Positions 41,369-49,928 are shown, numbered from the stretch's first letter. The stretch is 53,422 nt of DNA from CAZFPA01 sp964520975 (GCA_964520975.1 CAZFPA010000010.1:1-53422), one strand, 5' to 3'. Numbers and translations are program-made. Notes: generated by a model not told the origin, from the sequence alone.

Positions 41369-41731
41369 ATGCAGTGCAGTCGTTGCGGGCATACGTTGGA
41401 TGCCGAGGGAAATTGTGCCTTTTGCGGAGCTCATGAGGAGCCGCAGGTACGGGTAATGTCCAAGGAGGAAAAAACAGAATATCAGGGTGTGACCATAGAT
41501 GAAACGGAAGCGTCCGAGGAGCCGCGTCCGCGAAAGGAGCCGGCCTGGAATCCGCAGGGTATCTTTGTGAAGAGCAGTCCCTTTGGCGGGAACTGGGCCT
41601 CCAAGGCAGCCCTGGTGCTGCTCATTGCTGCGGTTGCGGCTTTTGTGGTATTTATTGCGCTGCCGGTAGCTGTTGTCGGCCTGCTGATCGGAGCTGTCGT
41701 CTGGCTGCTGCTGAGTTTTTTGCGGGGCTGA
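41369..41731 (+). CDS. Zinc-ribbon protein with C-terminal membrane segments
   Basis: A 120-residue protein. The N-terminus is a zinc ribbon, CSRCGHTLDAEGNCAFCG (C3, C6, C15, C18). A charged linker with EASEEPRPRKEP follows. The last 45 residues are hydrophobic (ALVLLIAAVAAFVVFIALPVAVVGLLIGAVVWLLLSFL) and would form a hairpin of two transmembrane helices. No function is known. GGGAGGCGATGG lies just before the ATG. It probably shares a transcript with the 506-residue gene, and a terminator follows. Confidence 0.82.
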   Translation: MQCSRCGHTLDAEGNCAFCGAHEEPQVRVMSKEEKTEYQGVTIDETEASEEPRPRKEPAWNPQGIFVKSSPFGGNWASKAALVLLIAAVAAFVVFIALPVAVVGLLIGAVVWLLLSFLRG

Positions 41732-41819
41732 AGGGGCAGAAGTCGCCTGCTTTACACGGGTGTTAATACTTTCTTAATGTTTTTGTCAGCAACCTTTCAT
41801 TTTCATATGGTTTAGTAGG

Positions 41820-41850
41820 GCAGGTGGTATTTACCACCTGCTTTTATTTT
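41820..41850 (+). terminator. Intrinsic terminator before the ABC transporter
   Basis: GCAGGTGG, loop TATTTA, CCACCTGC, then TTTTATTTTT. It shows that the upstream TTG at 41850 is not the permease start. Confidence 0.88.
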
Positions 41851-41870
41851 TGGAAAAAGGAGGGATAAAA

Positions 41871-43613
41871 ATGATGCAGTTTTTTATGCCGGCCGGTCCG
41901 CGGCGGTTTCAGCTCCTGGATGCAGCTGTATTGTTCCTGCTCTTTGTATTTTTTTATAGCATTCTGAAGTTGGGCGCTGGGATGGTGGTGCCGTTTTCGG
42001 CCGCGAACCAGCCGGTCGTTGATCTTGCTCCATCCGCCCTGCCGTATTATGCCGGTCGGTCGCTGCTGCGCATGTTCCTGGCCTTTGGTGCTTCACTGCT
42101 CTTTACTGTGGTCTATGCCTATCTGGCTGCCCGTAATTCTGTTGCCCGGGCAATCCTCATTCCCCTGCTGGATATTTTGCAGTCCATTCCGGTGCTGGGC
42201 TTTCTTTCCGCGACAATCCTGGCTTTCATGGCACTTTTTCCGGGAAATCTGTTCGGGGTGGAGTGCGCTTCTATTTTGGCAATTTTTACAGGACAGGCCT
42301 GGAATATGACTTTCAGCCTTTATCATTCGCTCATGACAATTCCCCGGGATCTGCAGGAGGCCGCGGATATGCTGCACCTGAACTGGTGGCAGCGTCTGCG
42401 CCATCTGGAGCTGCCGGCGGCAGCCATCGGCCTCATTTGGAATGGCATGATGTCCTTTGGCGGTGGCTGGTTCTTCCTGGCAGCCAGCGAAGCCATAACC
42501 GTGCTGAATGTCGATGTGCATCTGCCGGGCGTAGGCTCCTACCTGGCCGCTGCAGTAGATGCGGGCGACATGACAGCTGTTCTCTATGCCATGGGGACAA
42601 TGCTGCTGATGATTGTCCTGGTGGATCAGTTTTTTTGGAAGCCGCTGACGGTTTGGGGACAGCGCTTTAAATTGGAAAATTCGGCGGATCCGAATCCGCC
42701 GGAATCCTTTGTATTCAATATGATGCAGCGTTCACAGCTGCTGGCATGGGGCGAGGAACATATTTTGACGCCGGCTGGCCGTTGCCTGGATGGCTGCATG
42801 GACAGACTGGCCCGTCGTACAGAAAAGGCCGCGGCGTCCCTGCGCCAATCCTGCCGGGGACCGGCCTGGTATTGGAGCAGCTATGGACTGCTGGCTCTTA
42901 TGGCATTTTATCTGCTGTACCAGCCGGCGCAGGAAGCCCTGCAGATGCTTTATACGATGGGCGCCAGCGAGATCCTCCAGGTACTGCTGCTGGGTCTGTA
43001 TACTTTTTTGCGGGTGCTGGCCGCACTTCTCCTGGCGCTTCTTTGGACACTGCCCGTGGGCGTATGGATTGGGCTTCGGCCGCGGCTCTCATCTCGGCTG
43101 CAGCCGCTGATACAAATCATGGCCTCGTTTCCAGCCAATATGATTTTCCCGTTTTTCACCGTATTATTCGTGCGCTGGCAGGTGGACATTGAATATGGGT
43201 CGGTGCTCTTCATGCTGTTGGGGACCCAATGGTATATCCTGTTCAATGTGATTGCGGGGGCATCCGGAATTCCCAATGATATGCAGGAGGCTGGAAAAAT
43301 CTTTAAAATAGAGGGCTGGACTCGTTGGAAGCGCATCATTCTGCCCGCGGTGTTTCCACAGCTGGTCAATGGGCTCATGACGGCAGCGGGCGGCGCCTGG
43401 AATGCCAGTATCGTATCCGAACTGGTGAGCTGGCGGGATACTGACCTGGCGGCCAGCGGCCTTGGCGCCTATATCAGCCAGGCGACTGCGTCCGGGGATT
43501 GGCCCAGGATTGTGGTGGGCATACTCGTCATGTGCATTTTTGTGACAGGCATCAATCGCCTTGTCTGGGGCCCTCTCTGCCGGCTGGCGGAGACAAAATA
43601 CCATTTAGAATAG
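41871..43613 (+). CDS. ABC transporter permease, fused double-length (NitT/TauT type)
   Basis: A 580-residue integral membrane protein made of two homologous permease halves in one chain, each with an EAA loop: EAADMLHLNWWQRLRHLELPAA near residue 170 and EAGKIFKIEGWTRWKRIILPA near residue 480. About ten or more transmembrane segments are apparent. The family (SsuC/TauC/NrtB-like) imports nitrate, sulfonates, taurine or similar small anions; the substrate here is unknown. AAGGAGGG precedes ATG 41871. It is followed 12 bases later by its ATPase. No periplasmic binding protein is encoded nearby, which is unusual for an importer of this class. Confidence 0.9.
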   Translation: MMQFFMPAGPRRFQLLDAAVLFLLFVFFYSILKLGAGMVVPFSAANQPVVDLAPSALPYYAGRSLLRMFLAFGASLLFTVVYAYLAARNSVARAILIPLLDILQSIPVLGFLSATILAFMALFPGNLFGVECASILAIFTGQAWNMTFSLYHSLMTIPRDLQEAADMLHLNWWQRLRHLELPAAAIGLIWNGMMSFGGGWFFLAASEAITVLNVDVHLPGVGSYLAAAVDAGDMTAVLYAMGTMLLMIVLVDQFFWKPLTVWGQRFKLENSADPNPPESFVFNMMQRSQLLAWGEEHILTPAGRCLDGCMDRLARRTEKAAASLRQSCRGPAWYWSSYGLLALMAFYLLYQPAQEALQMLYTMGASEILQVLLLGLYTFLRVLAALLLALLWTLPVGVWIGLRPRLSSRLQPLIQIMASFPANMIFPFFTVLFVRWQVDIEYGSVLFMLLGTQWYILFNVIAGASGIPNDMQEAGKIFKIEGWTRWKRIILPAVFPQLVNGLMTAAGGAWNASIVSELVSWRDTDLAASGLGAYISQATASGDWPRIVVGILVMCIFVTGINRLVWGPLCRLAETKYHLE

Positions 43614-43625
43614 GGGGCGGCGTAT

Positions 43626-44906
43626 ATGAGCAAAACTTTATTGGAACTTCAGACTGTCGGTCGGTCCTTTATCGCAAAGGACCGTAAGGATACTGTAATC
43701 CTGGAAGATATCAATCTCCGGGTGCAGGAAGGGGAATTCCTGGCAATCCTGGGCCCTTCCGGCTCTGGGAAATCCACGCTGCTGCGCATCATTGCAGGAC
43801 TGCTACCGGCTACGAAGGGCAGGGTCAGCTATCTTGGGAGAGAGATTGCGGGCATCAATCCTGGTGTAGGTATGGTATTTCAGTCCTTTGCGCTTTTTCC
43901 CTGGCTTACGGTACTGGAAAATGTGCTGATGGGGCTGCAGGATAGTCCGCTCAGCCATGATGAAAAGCAAAAGAAGGCCATGTGGGTCATCGATATCGTT
44001 GGTTTGGACGGTTTTGAAAATGCGTATCCCAAGGAGCTTTCCGGCGGCATGCGGCAGCGTGTCGGCATTGGCCGTGCACTGGTGGGGGAGCCGGACATTC
44101 TGCTCATGGATGAGGCGTTTTCAGCCTTGGATGTGCTTACGGCTGAGAACCTGCGCCGTGACCTGCTGGAGCTGTGGCTGGAGAAAAAAATACCGACCAA
44201 GGCCATCATATTGGTTACGCATGGTATCGAAGAGGCCGTCTATATGGCGGATCGGGCTGTCATCCTGTCCACGCGTCCGGCTACGATCATCCAGAATATC
44301 AGCATACCGCTGCCGCGCTGGCGGGATAAGAAATCGGCGGAATTCCTGGCCTATGTAGATCAGATCTACTCTTTTATGACGAAGGGCCGGGACGCAGCGG
44401 CTCCGGCACCTGCGCCGGAACCGGCGAATGCGCTGCTGCCTGCGGTATCGGCAGGTGCGCTTACCGGTTTTTTGGAGCTGTTGGAGGATCTGCAGGAAAA
44501 AACCGATCTCTACAAGCTCGCGGAGCGGTTCATGATGGATATCGAGGACTTCTTTCCGCTCATTGAAGGCGCAAATCTGCTGGGCTTTACACAGGTCACG
44601 GACGGCGACATTGAACTGACAGAGGCTGGGCGGCGTTTTGCGGAAATGGCGCTGCTGGACCGTAAGGAACTCTTTCGGGAACAATTGCTGCGGCAGGTGC
44701 CGTTGGTCGGGCGCATTGCCGGGTTCCTTCGCGCTAAGGCCAATCGCCGTTTGCCGAAGGATTTTTTCCTGAATCTTTTGGAGCAATCCATGGAACCTGA
44801 TAAGGCAACGGCTCAGCTTGACCTGCTCATTGGCTGGATGCGCTACGCGGAGCTCATTGATTATGATGATGATACCGAACTGCTGCGGCTGGAAGAAAAT
44901 TTTTGA
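43626..44906 (+). CDS. ABC transporter ATP-binding protein with C-terminal AAA-associated domain
   Basis: A 426-residue protein. The N-terminal ATPase has Walker A GPSGSGKST, Q-loop FQSFALFPWL, signature LSGGMRQRVGIGRAL, Walker B ILLMDEAFSALD and switch histidine VTHGIEEA. After about residue 260 and an Ala-Pro linker comes a winged-helix-like C-terminal domain (SAGALTGFLELLEDLQEKTDLYKLAERF and on), found in a subset of NitT-type ATPases and thought to be regulatory. It pairs with the fused permease upstream. No terminator was identified before the trp leader, but a new promoter starts 19 bases after the stop. Confidence 0.92.
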   Translation: MSKTLLELQTVGRSFIAKDRKDTVILEDINLRVQEGEFLAILGPSGSGKSTLLRIIAGLLPATKGRVSYLGREIAGINPGVGMVFQSFALFPWLTVLENVLMGLQDSPLSHDEKQKKAMWVIDIVGLDGFENAYPKELSGGMRQRVGIGRALVGEPDILLMDEAFSALDVLTAENLRRDLLELWLEKKIPTKAIILVTHGIEEAVYMADRAVILSTRPATIIQNISIPLPRWRDKKSAEFLAYVDQIYSFMTKGRDAAAPAPAPEPANALLPAVSAGALTGFLELLEDLQEKTDLYKLAERFMMDIEDFFPLIEGANLLGFTQVTDGDIELTEAGRRFAEMALLDRKELFREQLLRQVPLVGRIAGFLRAKANRRLPKDFFLNLLEQSMEPDKATAQLDLLIGWMRYAELIDYDDDTELLRLEENF

Positions 44907-44924
44907 TAACTTTACAAAATTCGA

Positions 44925-44953
44925 TTGACAAATTTAAAATCTCGCGTTATGAT
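44925..44953 (+). promoter_or_regulatory. Promoter of the trp operon
   Basis: TTGACA at 44925-44930 and TATGAT at 44948-44953 with a 17-base spacer. Transcription is expected to start near 44960, about 35 bases before the T-box stem. Confidence 0.82.
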
Positions 44954-45214
44954 GTAACCATCAAGTTTACAACTTAACATTTTAAATCATGGATTGGGAA
45001 ATAGTAGCGGTATTGTATTCTGTTCAGCGAGCTGATGACCGGGAGACCGGAGGTGTGATGATCAGCCAGAAGGGTATAGTGAATGGTCCCATGAGAGTCC
45101 ACCCAAAGTCCGTTTGGATGAGTAGGCTGGAACGGCTGCCGCCGTTAGCTGGCTAGAGTATCGGAGCAATCCCGTACTTGAAAAGAGAAGTTTGTTTTAC
45201 CGGGTGGCATAGCG

Positions 45215-45253
45215 AATCCATTTCGTCCCGTAAGGGGTGAGATGGATTTTTTT
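45215..45253 (+). terminator. First T-box terminator
   Basis: AATCCATTTC at 45215-45224 pairs with GAGATGGATT at 45239-45248, with an inner CCC/GGG, followed by TTTTT. Its 5' arm is shared with the first T-box antiterminator. Confidence 0.88.
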
Positions 45254-45291
45254 ATGGTTCGGCAGCAGGCTTGAAGCAGGGTGGCACAGCG

Positions 45292-45351
45292 AAACCATTT
45301 CGCCCCAGTACAGATTAAGGTCTGTATGGGGTGGAATGGTTTATTTTTTTT
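45292..45351 (+). terminator. Second T-box terminator
   Basis: AAACCATTTCGCCCCA pairs with TGGGGTGGAATGGTTT, the arms separated by a GTACAGATTAAGGTCTGT apical hairpin, and ends in TATTTTTTTT. It closes the second module 22 bases before trpD. Confidence 0.9.
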
Positions 45352-45372
45352 ACAGAAAAGGAGCGAAAAATC

Positions 45373-46401
45373 ATGTTGAAAAAGTATATTGAGGTTCTTA
45401 TGGCAGGGCAGGATCTGAGTCAGCAGGAGGCTGGAGACGCGATGGAGGTCATCCTGAGCGGGCAGGCTGTGGAAACACAGCTGGCAGCCTTCTTAACGGC
45501 ACTCAAGGTCAAGGGCGAGACGGCGGGGGAAATCGCGGGGTTTGCCAAGACTCTCATCGCGCATGCGGATCATGTGCCGCATAAGAAACCGGTGCTTTGC
45601 AATTGCGGCACCGGCGGCGATGCCAAGAATACCTTCAACATTTCTACTACATCGGCCTTTGTATTGGCTGCTGGCGGCGTGCAGGTGGCCAAGCACGGCA
45701 ATCGCAGTGCCTCGAGCCGGAGCGGTGCTGCGGATGTGCTTGAGGCCCTGGGGGTCAATGTGAATCTGCCCGCTGGCAGCGTGGGACAGGAAATCGACTC
45801 CATCGGGCTGGGTTTCTTATTTGCTCCGGCGCTGAACAAGGCCATGAAATATGTCGCGAAGACCCGGCGGGAACTGGGGTATCGCACAGTATTCAACATG
45901 CTTGGCCCTATCATCAATCCGGCAGGGCTCGATTATCAGTGTGTAGGCATCTATGATGGCGAGCTTACCCATAAATTCGCGGAGGTACTGCGGGCTGTCG
46001 GCGTGAAGCATGCGCTGGTATTCCATAGTGAGGATGGCATGGATGAGATTTCCACCTTTGCCAGCAGCAAGGTCAGCGAGCTCAAGGACGGGAACATCAT
46101 TGACTATGAAATCAATCCGCAGACCTATGGCTTCGTGGCAAAGGGAAGTGTAGCGGATTATCGGGGCGGAGAGCCGGCTGATAATGCGCGGATTACTTTG
46201 GATATACTCGAAGGACGCGAAAAAGGTGCCAAGCGCGATATTGTACTGCTCAACGCGGCAGCGGCTTTCTATGCGGCGGACCGGACAGCTTCCATTGCCG
46301 AGGGACTGGAGCTGGCAGCACAGATGCTTGACTCTGGCAAGGCAGCCGCCAAGCTGCAGGAGCTTATCGATATCAGCAATGAACTGGAGCAGGCTGTATG
46401 A
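45373..46401 (+). CDS. trpD: Anthranilate phosphoribosyltransferase
   Basis: Couples anthranilate and PRPP in tryptophan synthesis. The PRPP-binding CGTGGDAKNTFNISTTSAFVLAAGG segment, KHGNRSASSRSGAADVLEALG, and RTVFNMLGPIINPA are diagnostic. The protein has 342 residues. ATG 45373 is used because AAAAGGAG lies nine bases upstream; the frame before it reads through the terminator. Being the first gene after the T-box, it shows that trpE and trpG are not in this transcript. Confidence 0.96.
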   Translation: MLKKYIEVLMAGQDLSQQEAGDAMEVILSGQAVETQLAAFLTALKVKGETAGEIAGFAKTLIAHADHVPHKKPVLCNCGTGGDAKNTFNISTTSAFVLAAGGVQVAKHGNRSASSRSGAADVLEALGVNVNLPAGSVGQEIDSIGLGFLFAPALNKAMKYVAKTRRELGYRTVFNMLGPIINPAGLDYQCVGIYDGELTHKFAEVLRAVGVKHALVFHSEDGMDEISTFASSKVSELKDGNIIDYEINPQTYGFVAKGSVADYRGGEPADNARITLDILEGREKGAKRDIVLLNAAAAFYAADRTASIAEGLELAAQMLDSGKAAAKLQELIDISNELEQAV

Positions 46402-47045
46402 AGGTCAAGATCTGCGGGCTGGGGACCGTGGAGGCTGCACAGACAGCGGCCTCAGCCGGGGCGGATTTTCTGGGCTTTATTTTCTGGCCCCGGAGCCGCC
46501 GGGCTATTGAGCCCGAGGCGGCGGCAGCTATCTGCCAGACCGTGAAGGGCGCGGCCCGGGTCGGTGTGTTTGTAGATGAAAGGCCGGCGGAAATCCAGCG
46601 GATTGCCCGGCTCTGCCGACTCGATTATGTACAACTGCACGGTCATGAGGATGCGGCGTTTGCCGCAAGCCTGCAGTTGCCGGTAATCAAGGCCTTTCGC
46701 TGGGGCGATGATTTTTCTCCGGAGGCGGCGAATGCTTTTCCGGCGGAGATCATCCTGCTGGACAGCTTTGCCAGGGGAATGCCGGGAGGGACGGGGCAGA
46801 CCTTTGCCTGGCAGCAGGCCGCAGCCGCCGCGAAGCAGGTCAAAAAACCGCTGCTGGTGGCCGGTGGAATCAATCAGGAAAATGTCGGGCTTGCGCAGCA
46901 GATCTTTCAGCCCTTTGGCGTGGATGTTTCCGGCAGCCTGGAAGAAAATGGCGAAAAATCCCTGGAAAAGATCAGGGAATTCATGACAGTGATAAGGCGG
47001 GGAAATGAATATGAGAGACATACTGGCAGAAATAGTACAAGATAA
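46398..47045 (+). CDS. trpF: Phosphoribosylanthranilate isomerase
   Basis: TIM-barrel isomerase of 215 residues. KICGLGTVEAAQTAASAGADFLGFIFWPRSRR at the N-terminus, YVQLHGHE, and the C-terminal phosphate-binding VAGGINQENV and GVDVSGSLEENGEKS are family signatures. It overlaps trpD by four bases (ATGA). Its last 35 bases overlap trpC in another frame, which gives it a charged C-terminal tail (RRGNEYERHTGRN) beyond the usual end. Confidence 0.94.
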   Translation: MKVKICGLGTVEAAQTAASAGADFLGFIFWPRSRRAIEPEAAAAICQTVKGAARVGVFVDERPAEIQRIARLCRLDYVQLHGHEDAAFAASLQLPVIKAFRWGDDFSPEAANAFPAEIILLDSFARGMPGGTGQTFAWQQAAAAAKQVKKPLLVAGGINQENVGLAQQIFQPFGVDVSGSLEENGEKSLEKIREFMTVIRRGNEYERHTGRNSTR

Positions 47046-47805
47046 AAAAGAAATTGTGGCCGCGGCTAAGCGTCGCCTGCCGCTGCGGGCGGTAAAAGAA
47101 CGCCTGCAGCCCGGGGCATTTTCAATGGCGCATCGGTTTCGCCGGGAGGACTGGAGCCTTATTGCTGAATGCAAACTGCAGTCACCGGCAAAGGGGCGCC
47201 TGTGTCGGAGCCATTCTGTAGAAGAGCTGGCACGCATCTATGCAGCGAATGGTGCGAGCATGCTCTCTGTACATACGGACCCGCATTTCCTCGGTTCGAA
47301 TGAGGATTTTCAGCGGGTGCGGGCGCTCGTGGAACTGCCGCTGCTGCGGAAGGATTTCGTCATCGATGCGTATCAGCTCTATGAGGCGCGTTTGCTCGGA
47401 GCCGATGCGGTGCTCCTCATCGCACGGATTCTTTCACCGCAGCAGCTTAAGGAATATGTCTATACAGCCTGGGAGCTTGGCATGGATGCGCTGGTAGAGG
47501 TTCATGATGAGGCGGATATGAAGAGTGCGCTGCAGACACCGGCGGAATTCATCGGTATCAACAATCGCAATCTGAAGACCTTTACCACTTCCATTGAAAA
47601 TACACTGGAGCTGTTGCCCTGTGCGGACCGGGAACGTACATTGATCAGCGAAAGCGGCGTCTTTACGCTGAAGGATGCGCAGCGTCTGCAGGCAGCCGGC
47701 TGTGATGGTATCCTGGTCGGTGAAGGGCTGGTACGGGCTGAGGATATTGCCGCCAAAACGAGAGAGTTTTCCGGATTGCAAAAATCCGTAGATAAGAGTG
47801 CCTGA
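47011..47805 (+). CDS. trpC: Indole-3-glycerol phosphate synthase
   Basis: TIM-barrel enzyme of 264 residues that closes the indole ring. AECKLQSPAKG (a degenerate form of the usual ECKxxSPSKG), LLRKDFVIDAYQLYEARLLGADAVLLIA, NNRNLKTF and SESGVFTLKDAQRLQAAGCDGILVGEGLV are characteristic. ATG 47011 lies eight bases after AAGGCGGGG; ATG 47005 is the alternative. The order trpF then trpC reverses the common trpC-trpF arrangement. Confidence 0.94.
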   Translation: MRDILAEIVQDKKEIVAAAKRRLPLRAVKERLQPGAFSMAHRFRREDWSLIAECKLQSPAKGRLCRSHSVEELARIYAANGASMLSVHTDPHFLGSNEDFQRVRALVELPLLRKDFVIDAYQLYEARLLGADAVLLIARILSPQQLKEYVYTAWELGMDALVEVHDEADMKSALQTPAEFIGINNRNLKTFTTSIENTLELLPCADRERTLISESGVFTLKDAQRLQAAGCDGILVGEGLVRAEDIAAKTREFSGLQKSVDKSA

Positions 47806-47832
47806 ATTTTAAAATATAGGGAGGAACAGAGG

Positions 47833-49020
47833 ATGACAAAGACAGGGAGATTTGGTAAATACGGCGGACAGTATGTGCCGGAAATCGTTATGCCGGCCTT
47901 GAATGAGCTGGAAGCCGCTTATAAAAAATATAAAGAGGATCCGGATTTTCAAAAGGAGTTCCGGTTTTATCTGCAGGAATATGCCGGTCGGCCGACGCGG
48001 CTCTATTATGCGGAGAAGCTCAGCAAATATTACGGCAAGGCAAAAATATTTCTGAAGCGTGAGGATCTGCTGCATACTGGCGCGCACAAGATCAACAATG
48101 CGCTGGGGCAGGCACTGCTGGCCAAGCGTATGGGAAAAAAGCGGATTGTGGCTGAAACCGGCGCCGGGCAGCACGGTGTAGCCTCGGCCACGGTAGCTGC
48201 TCTTTTCGGCATGGAATGCCATGTATTCATGGGTAAAGTGGACATGGAACGCCAGAAGCTCAACGTATTCCGCATGAAGCTCCTGGGGGCCAAGGTCATT
48301 CCGGTATCGAGCGGAACCGGCACACTGAAGGACGCGACGAGTGAAGCTATCCGCTACTGGGCTACGAATATTACCGATACGCACTATATTATCGGCTCGG
48401 CTGTGGGCCCGCACCCCTATCCGACCATTGTGCGCGATTTCCAGAAGGTCATTGGTGAGGAAATCCGTGCGCAGGTCAGGGAAAAGCTGGGGGGGCTGCC
48501 GAATTATCTTGTCGCCTGTGTGGGCGGCGGCAGCAATGCCATTGGAACCTTCTATGACTTCCGTAACGATGCCTCGGTGAAGAAATTCGGGGTGGAAGCC
48601 GGTGGCCGTGGAGACGCACCGGTCGATAATGCCAAGACGTTGAGTGGTGCTGGTGAGCCGGGTATCCTGCATGGCGCTTACAGCTATCTGCTGCAGGACC
48701 CGGACGGTCAGGTGGTCGAGGCCTATTCTATATCTGCCGGGCTCGATTATCCGGGGGTAGGTCCGGAGCACTCCTATTTCAAAGATGCCGGTATTGTAAA
48801 CTACGTATCGGTCAATGACCAGGAGGCGCTGGCAGCCTTCCAGCGGCTGTCTGAAATCGAGGGCATCATTCCAGCGATGGAGAGCTCACATGCGCTGGCC
48901 TATCTGGAAAAGCTGCTGCCAACGACCAGGCCGGAGGAAAGCGTTGTGGTCTGCCTGTCCGGGCGCGGTGATAAGGATGTAGCCATGGTAGCAAAGGTAT
49001 TAGGGGAGGATGTTGAATGA
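47833..49020 (+). CDS. trpB: Tryptophan synthase beta chain
   Basis: PLP enzyme condensing indole with serine. The N-terminus GRFGKYGGQYVPEIVMPALNEL, the PLP lysine in KREDLLHTGAHKINNALGQ, ETGAGQHGVASAT, the phosphate-binding GGGSNAIG and the C-terminal LSGRGDKD are all present. The protein has 395 residues, the standard TrpB1 form. GGGAGG precedes the ATG. The stop overlaps trpA (ATGATGA), as is usual for the two subunits of the complex. Confidence 0.97.
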   Translation: MTKTGRFGKYGGQYVPEIVMPALNELEAAYKKYKEDPDFQKEFRFYLQEYAGRPTRLYYAEKLSKYYGKAKIFLKREDLLHTGAHKINNALGQALLAKRMGKKRIVAETGAGQHGVASATVAALFGMECHVFMGKVDMERQKLNVFRMKLLGAKVIPVSSGTGTLKDATSEAIRYWATNITDTHYIIGSAVGPHPYPTIVRDFQKVIGEEIRAQVREKLGGLPNYLVACVGGGSNAIGTFYDFRNDASVKKFGVEAGGRGDAPVDNAKTLSGAGEPGILHGAYSYLLQDPDGQVVEAYSISAGLDYPGVGPEHSYFKDAGIVNYVSVNDQEALAAFQRLSEIEGIIPAMESSHALAYLEKLLPTTRPEESVVVCLSGRGDKDVAMVAKVLGEDVE

Positions 49021-49814
49021 TGACACGTTTGGAAAAAGTGATGGCGGAACTCAGCGCCACCGGGAAAAAGGGCATTTTTATCTATATCACAGCGGGAGCG
49101 CCGGACGTGGAGACTACCCTGGCAGCGGTCAGGCAGGCGGAAAAGGCTGGGGCCAATGTCATTGAACTGGGCCTGCCTTTTTCGGACCCGATGGCGGACG
49201 GGCCGGTCATTCAGACGGCATCGGTAATGGCCCTCCGGGCAGGCATGACGATGAAAAAGGAATTGGAAATCGTGCGGGAAATCCGTAAATTTTCGCAGAT
49301 TCCACTCATCGGCATGGGCTACATCAACAATATGCTGCACTATGGCTTCGAAGCCTTTGTGCAGGACTTCAAGGCCGCGGGCATGGATGGTGTGATCATC
49401 CCGGACGTTCCCCATGAAGAATCAGCGGATATGCGCCGCATCTGTAAGGATAATGAATTCCACCTGGCGGAATTCATCACGCCGGGCACAACGGAAGCAC
49501 GCATGAAGGATACCTGCCGTGATGCGGATGGCTTCATTTACTGTGTGTCAAATAACGGTGTAACTGGTGTCAAAGAGATTGATTACAGTGCAATTGGCCG
49601 TGTGTGCAGCACTGCCCGGCACTATACCAAGACGCCGCTGGCCGTTGGCTTCGGTATCGGTTCGCCAGAGGCGGCCGTGGCAGCAGCGGCGCACGCTGAC
49701 GCAGTCATTGTCGGCAGTGCCGTAGTAAAACGTCTGTTGGAGAATAAAATGGAAGAAGCGATGCAGCTCATCGCCGCCATGCGAAAGGCGCTGGATGCAA
49801 AATACGCTTCCTGA
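49017..49814 (+). CDS. trpA: Tryptophan synthase alpha chain
   Basis: TIM-barrel subunit that cleaves indole-3-glycerol phosphate to indole. IYITAGAPDVETTLAAVRQAEKAGANVIELGLPFSDPMADGPVIQ contains the catalytic Glu, with the catalytic Asp in GVIIPDVPHEES. VSNNGVTGVK and GFGIGSPEAA bind phosphate. The protein has 265 residues. It is the last gene of the operon and is followed by a very stable hairpin. Confidence 0.96.
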   Translation: MMTRLEKVMAELSATGKKGIFIYITAGAPDVETTLAAVRQAEKAGANVIELGLPFSDPMADGPVIQTASVMALRAGMTMKKELEIVREIRKFSQIPLIGMGYINNMLHYGFEAFVQDFKAAGMDGVIIPDVPHEESADMRRICKDNEFHLAEFITPGTTEARMKDTCRDADGFIYCVSNNGVTGVKEIDYSAIGRVCSTARHYTKTPLAVGFGIGSPEAAVAAAAHADAVIVGSAVVKRLLENKMEEAMQLIAAMRKALDAKYAS

Positions 49815-49870
49815 TATTGTGACCGGAGCGGCAGGAATGCTATGCTTTTCCATCAGACCTTTGTGATGAA

Positions 49871-49928
49871 AACGGCCCCCGTCAGCTGGATGCAGTCTGG
49901 CTGACGGGGGCCGTTCGTTGTGGTTTTT
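49871..49928. terminator. Strong terminator between trpA and yolD
   Basis: AACGGCCCCCGTCAG at 49871-49885 and CTGACGGGGGCCGTT at 49901-49915 form a perfect 15-bp stem. TTTTTT follows ten bases later on the plus strand, and the minus strand reads CGTTTTC after the stem, so it probably works for both convergent operons. Confidence 0.85.

Larger units (their letters stand above)
44993..45351 (+). promoter_or_regulatory. T-box leader of the trp operon with two T-box/terminator modules
   Basis: tRNA-sensing leader RNA that reads uncharged tRNA-Trp. Stem I closes with TTGGG near 44995 and CCCAA near 45103. The AGTA motif (45003) and GAA (45081) of the specifier loop are present, and GAA is followed by TGG (45084-45086), the Trp codon. 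AACGGC-TGCC-GCCGTT is stem III. Two T-box bulges follow: GGGTGGCATAGCG (TGGC at 45205-45208) and GGGTGGCACAGCG (TGGC at 45282-45285). TGGC pairs with a GCCA tRNA end, as expected for tRNA-Trp. Each is followed by its own terminator. Only one stem I exists. Confidence 0.93.

Noticed and set aside
39821..41434. 537-codon minus-strand frame opposite the 506-residue unknown protein.
   Set aside because: Harder to dismiss because the plus-strand gene is also unrecognised. The plus-strand frame has a promoter, ribosome binding sites, co-directional spacing with its neighbour and a downstream terminator, which the minus-strand frame lacks.
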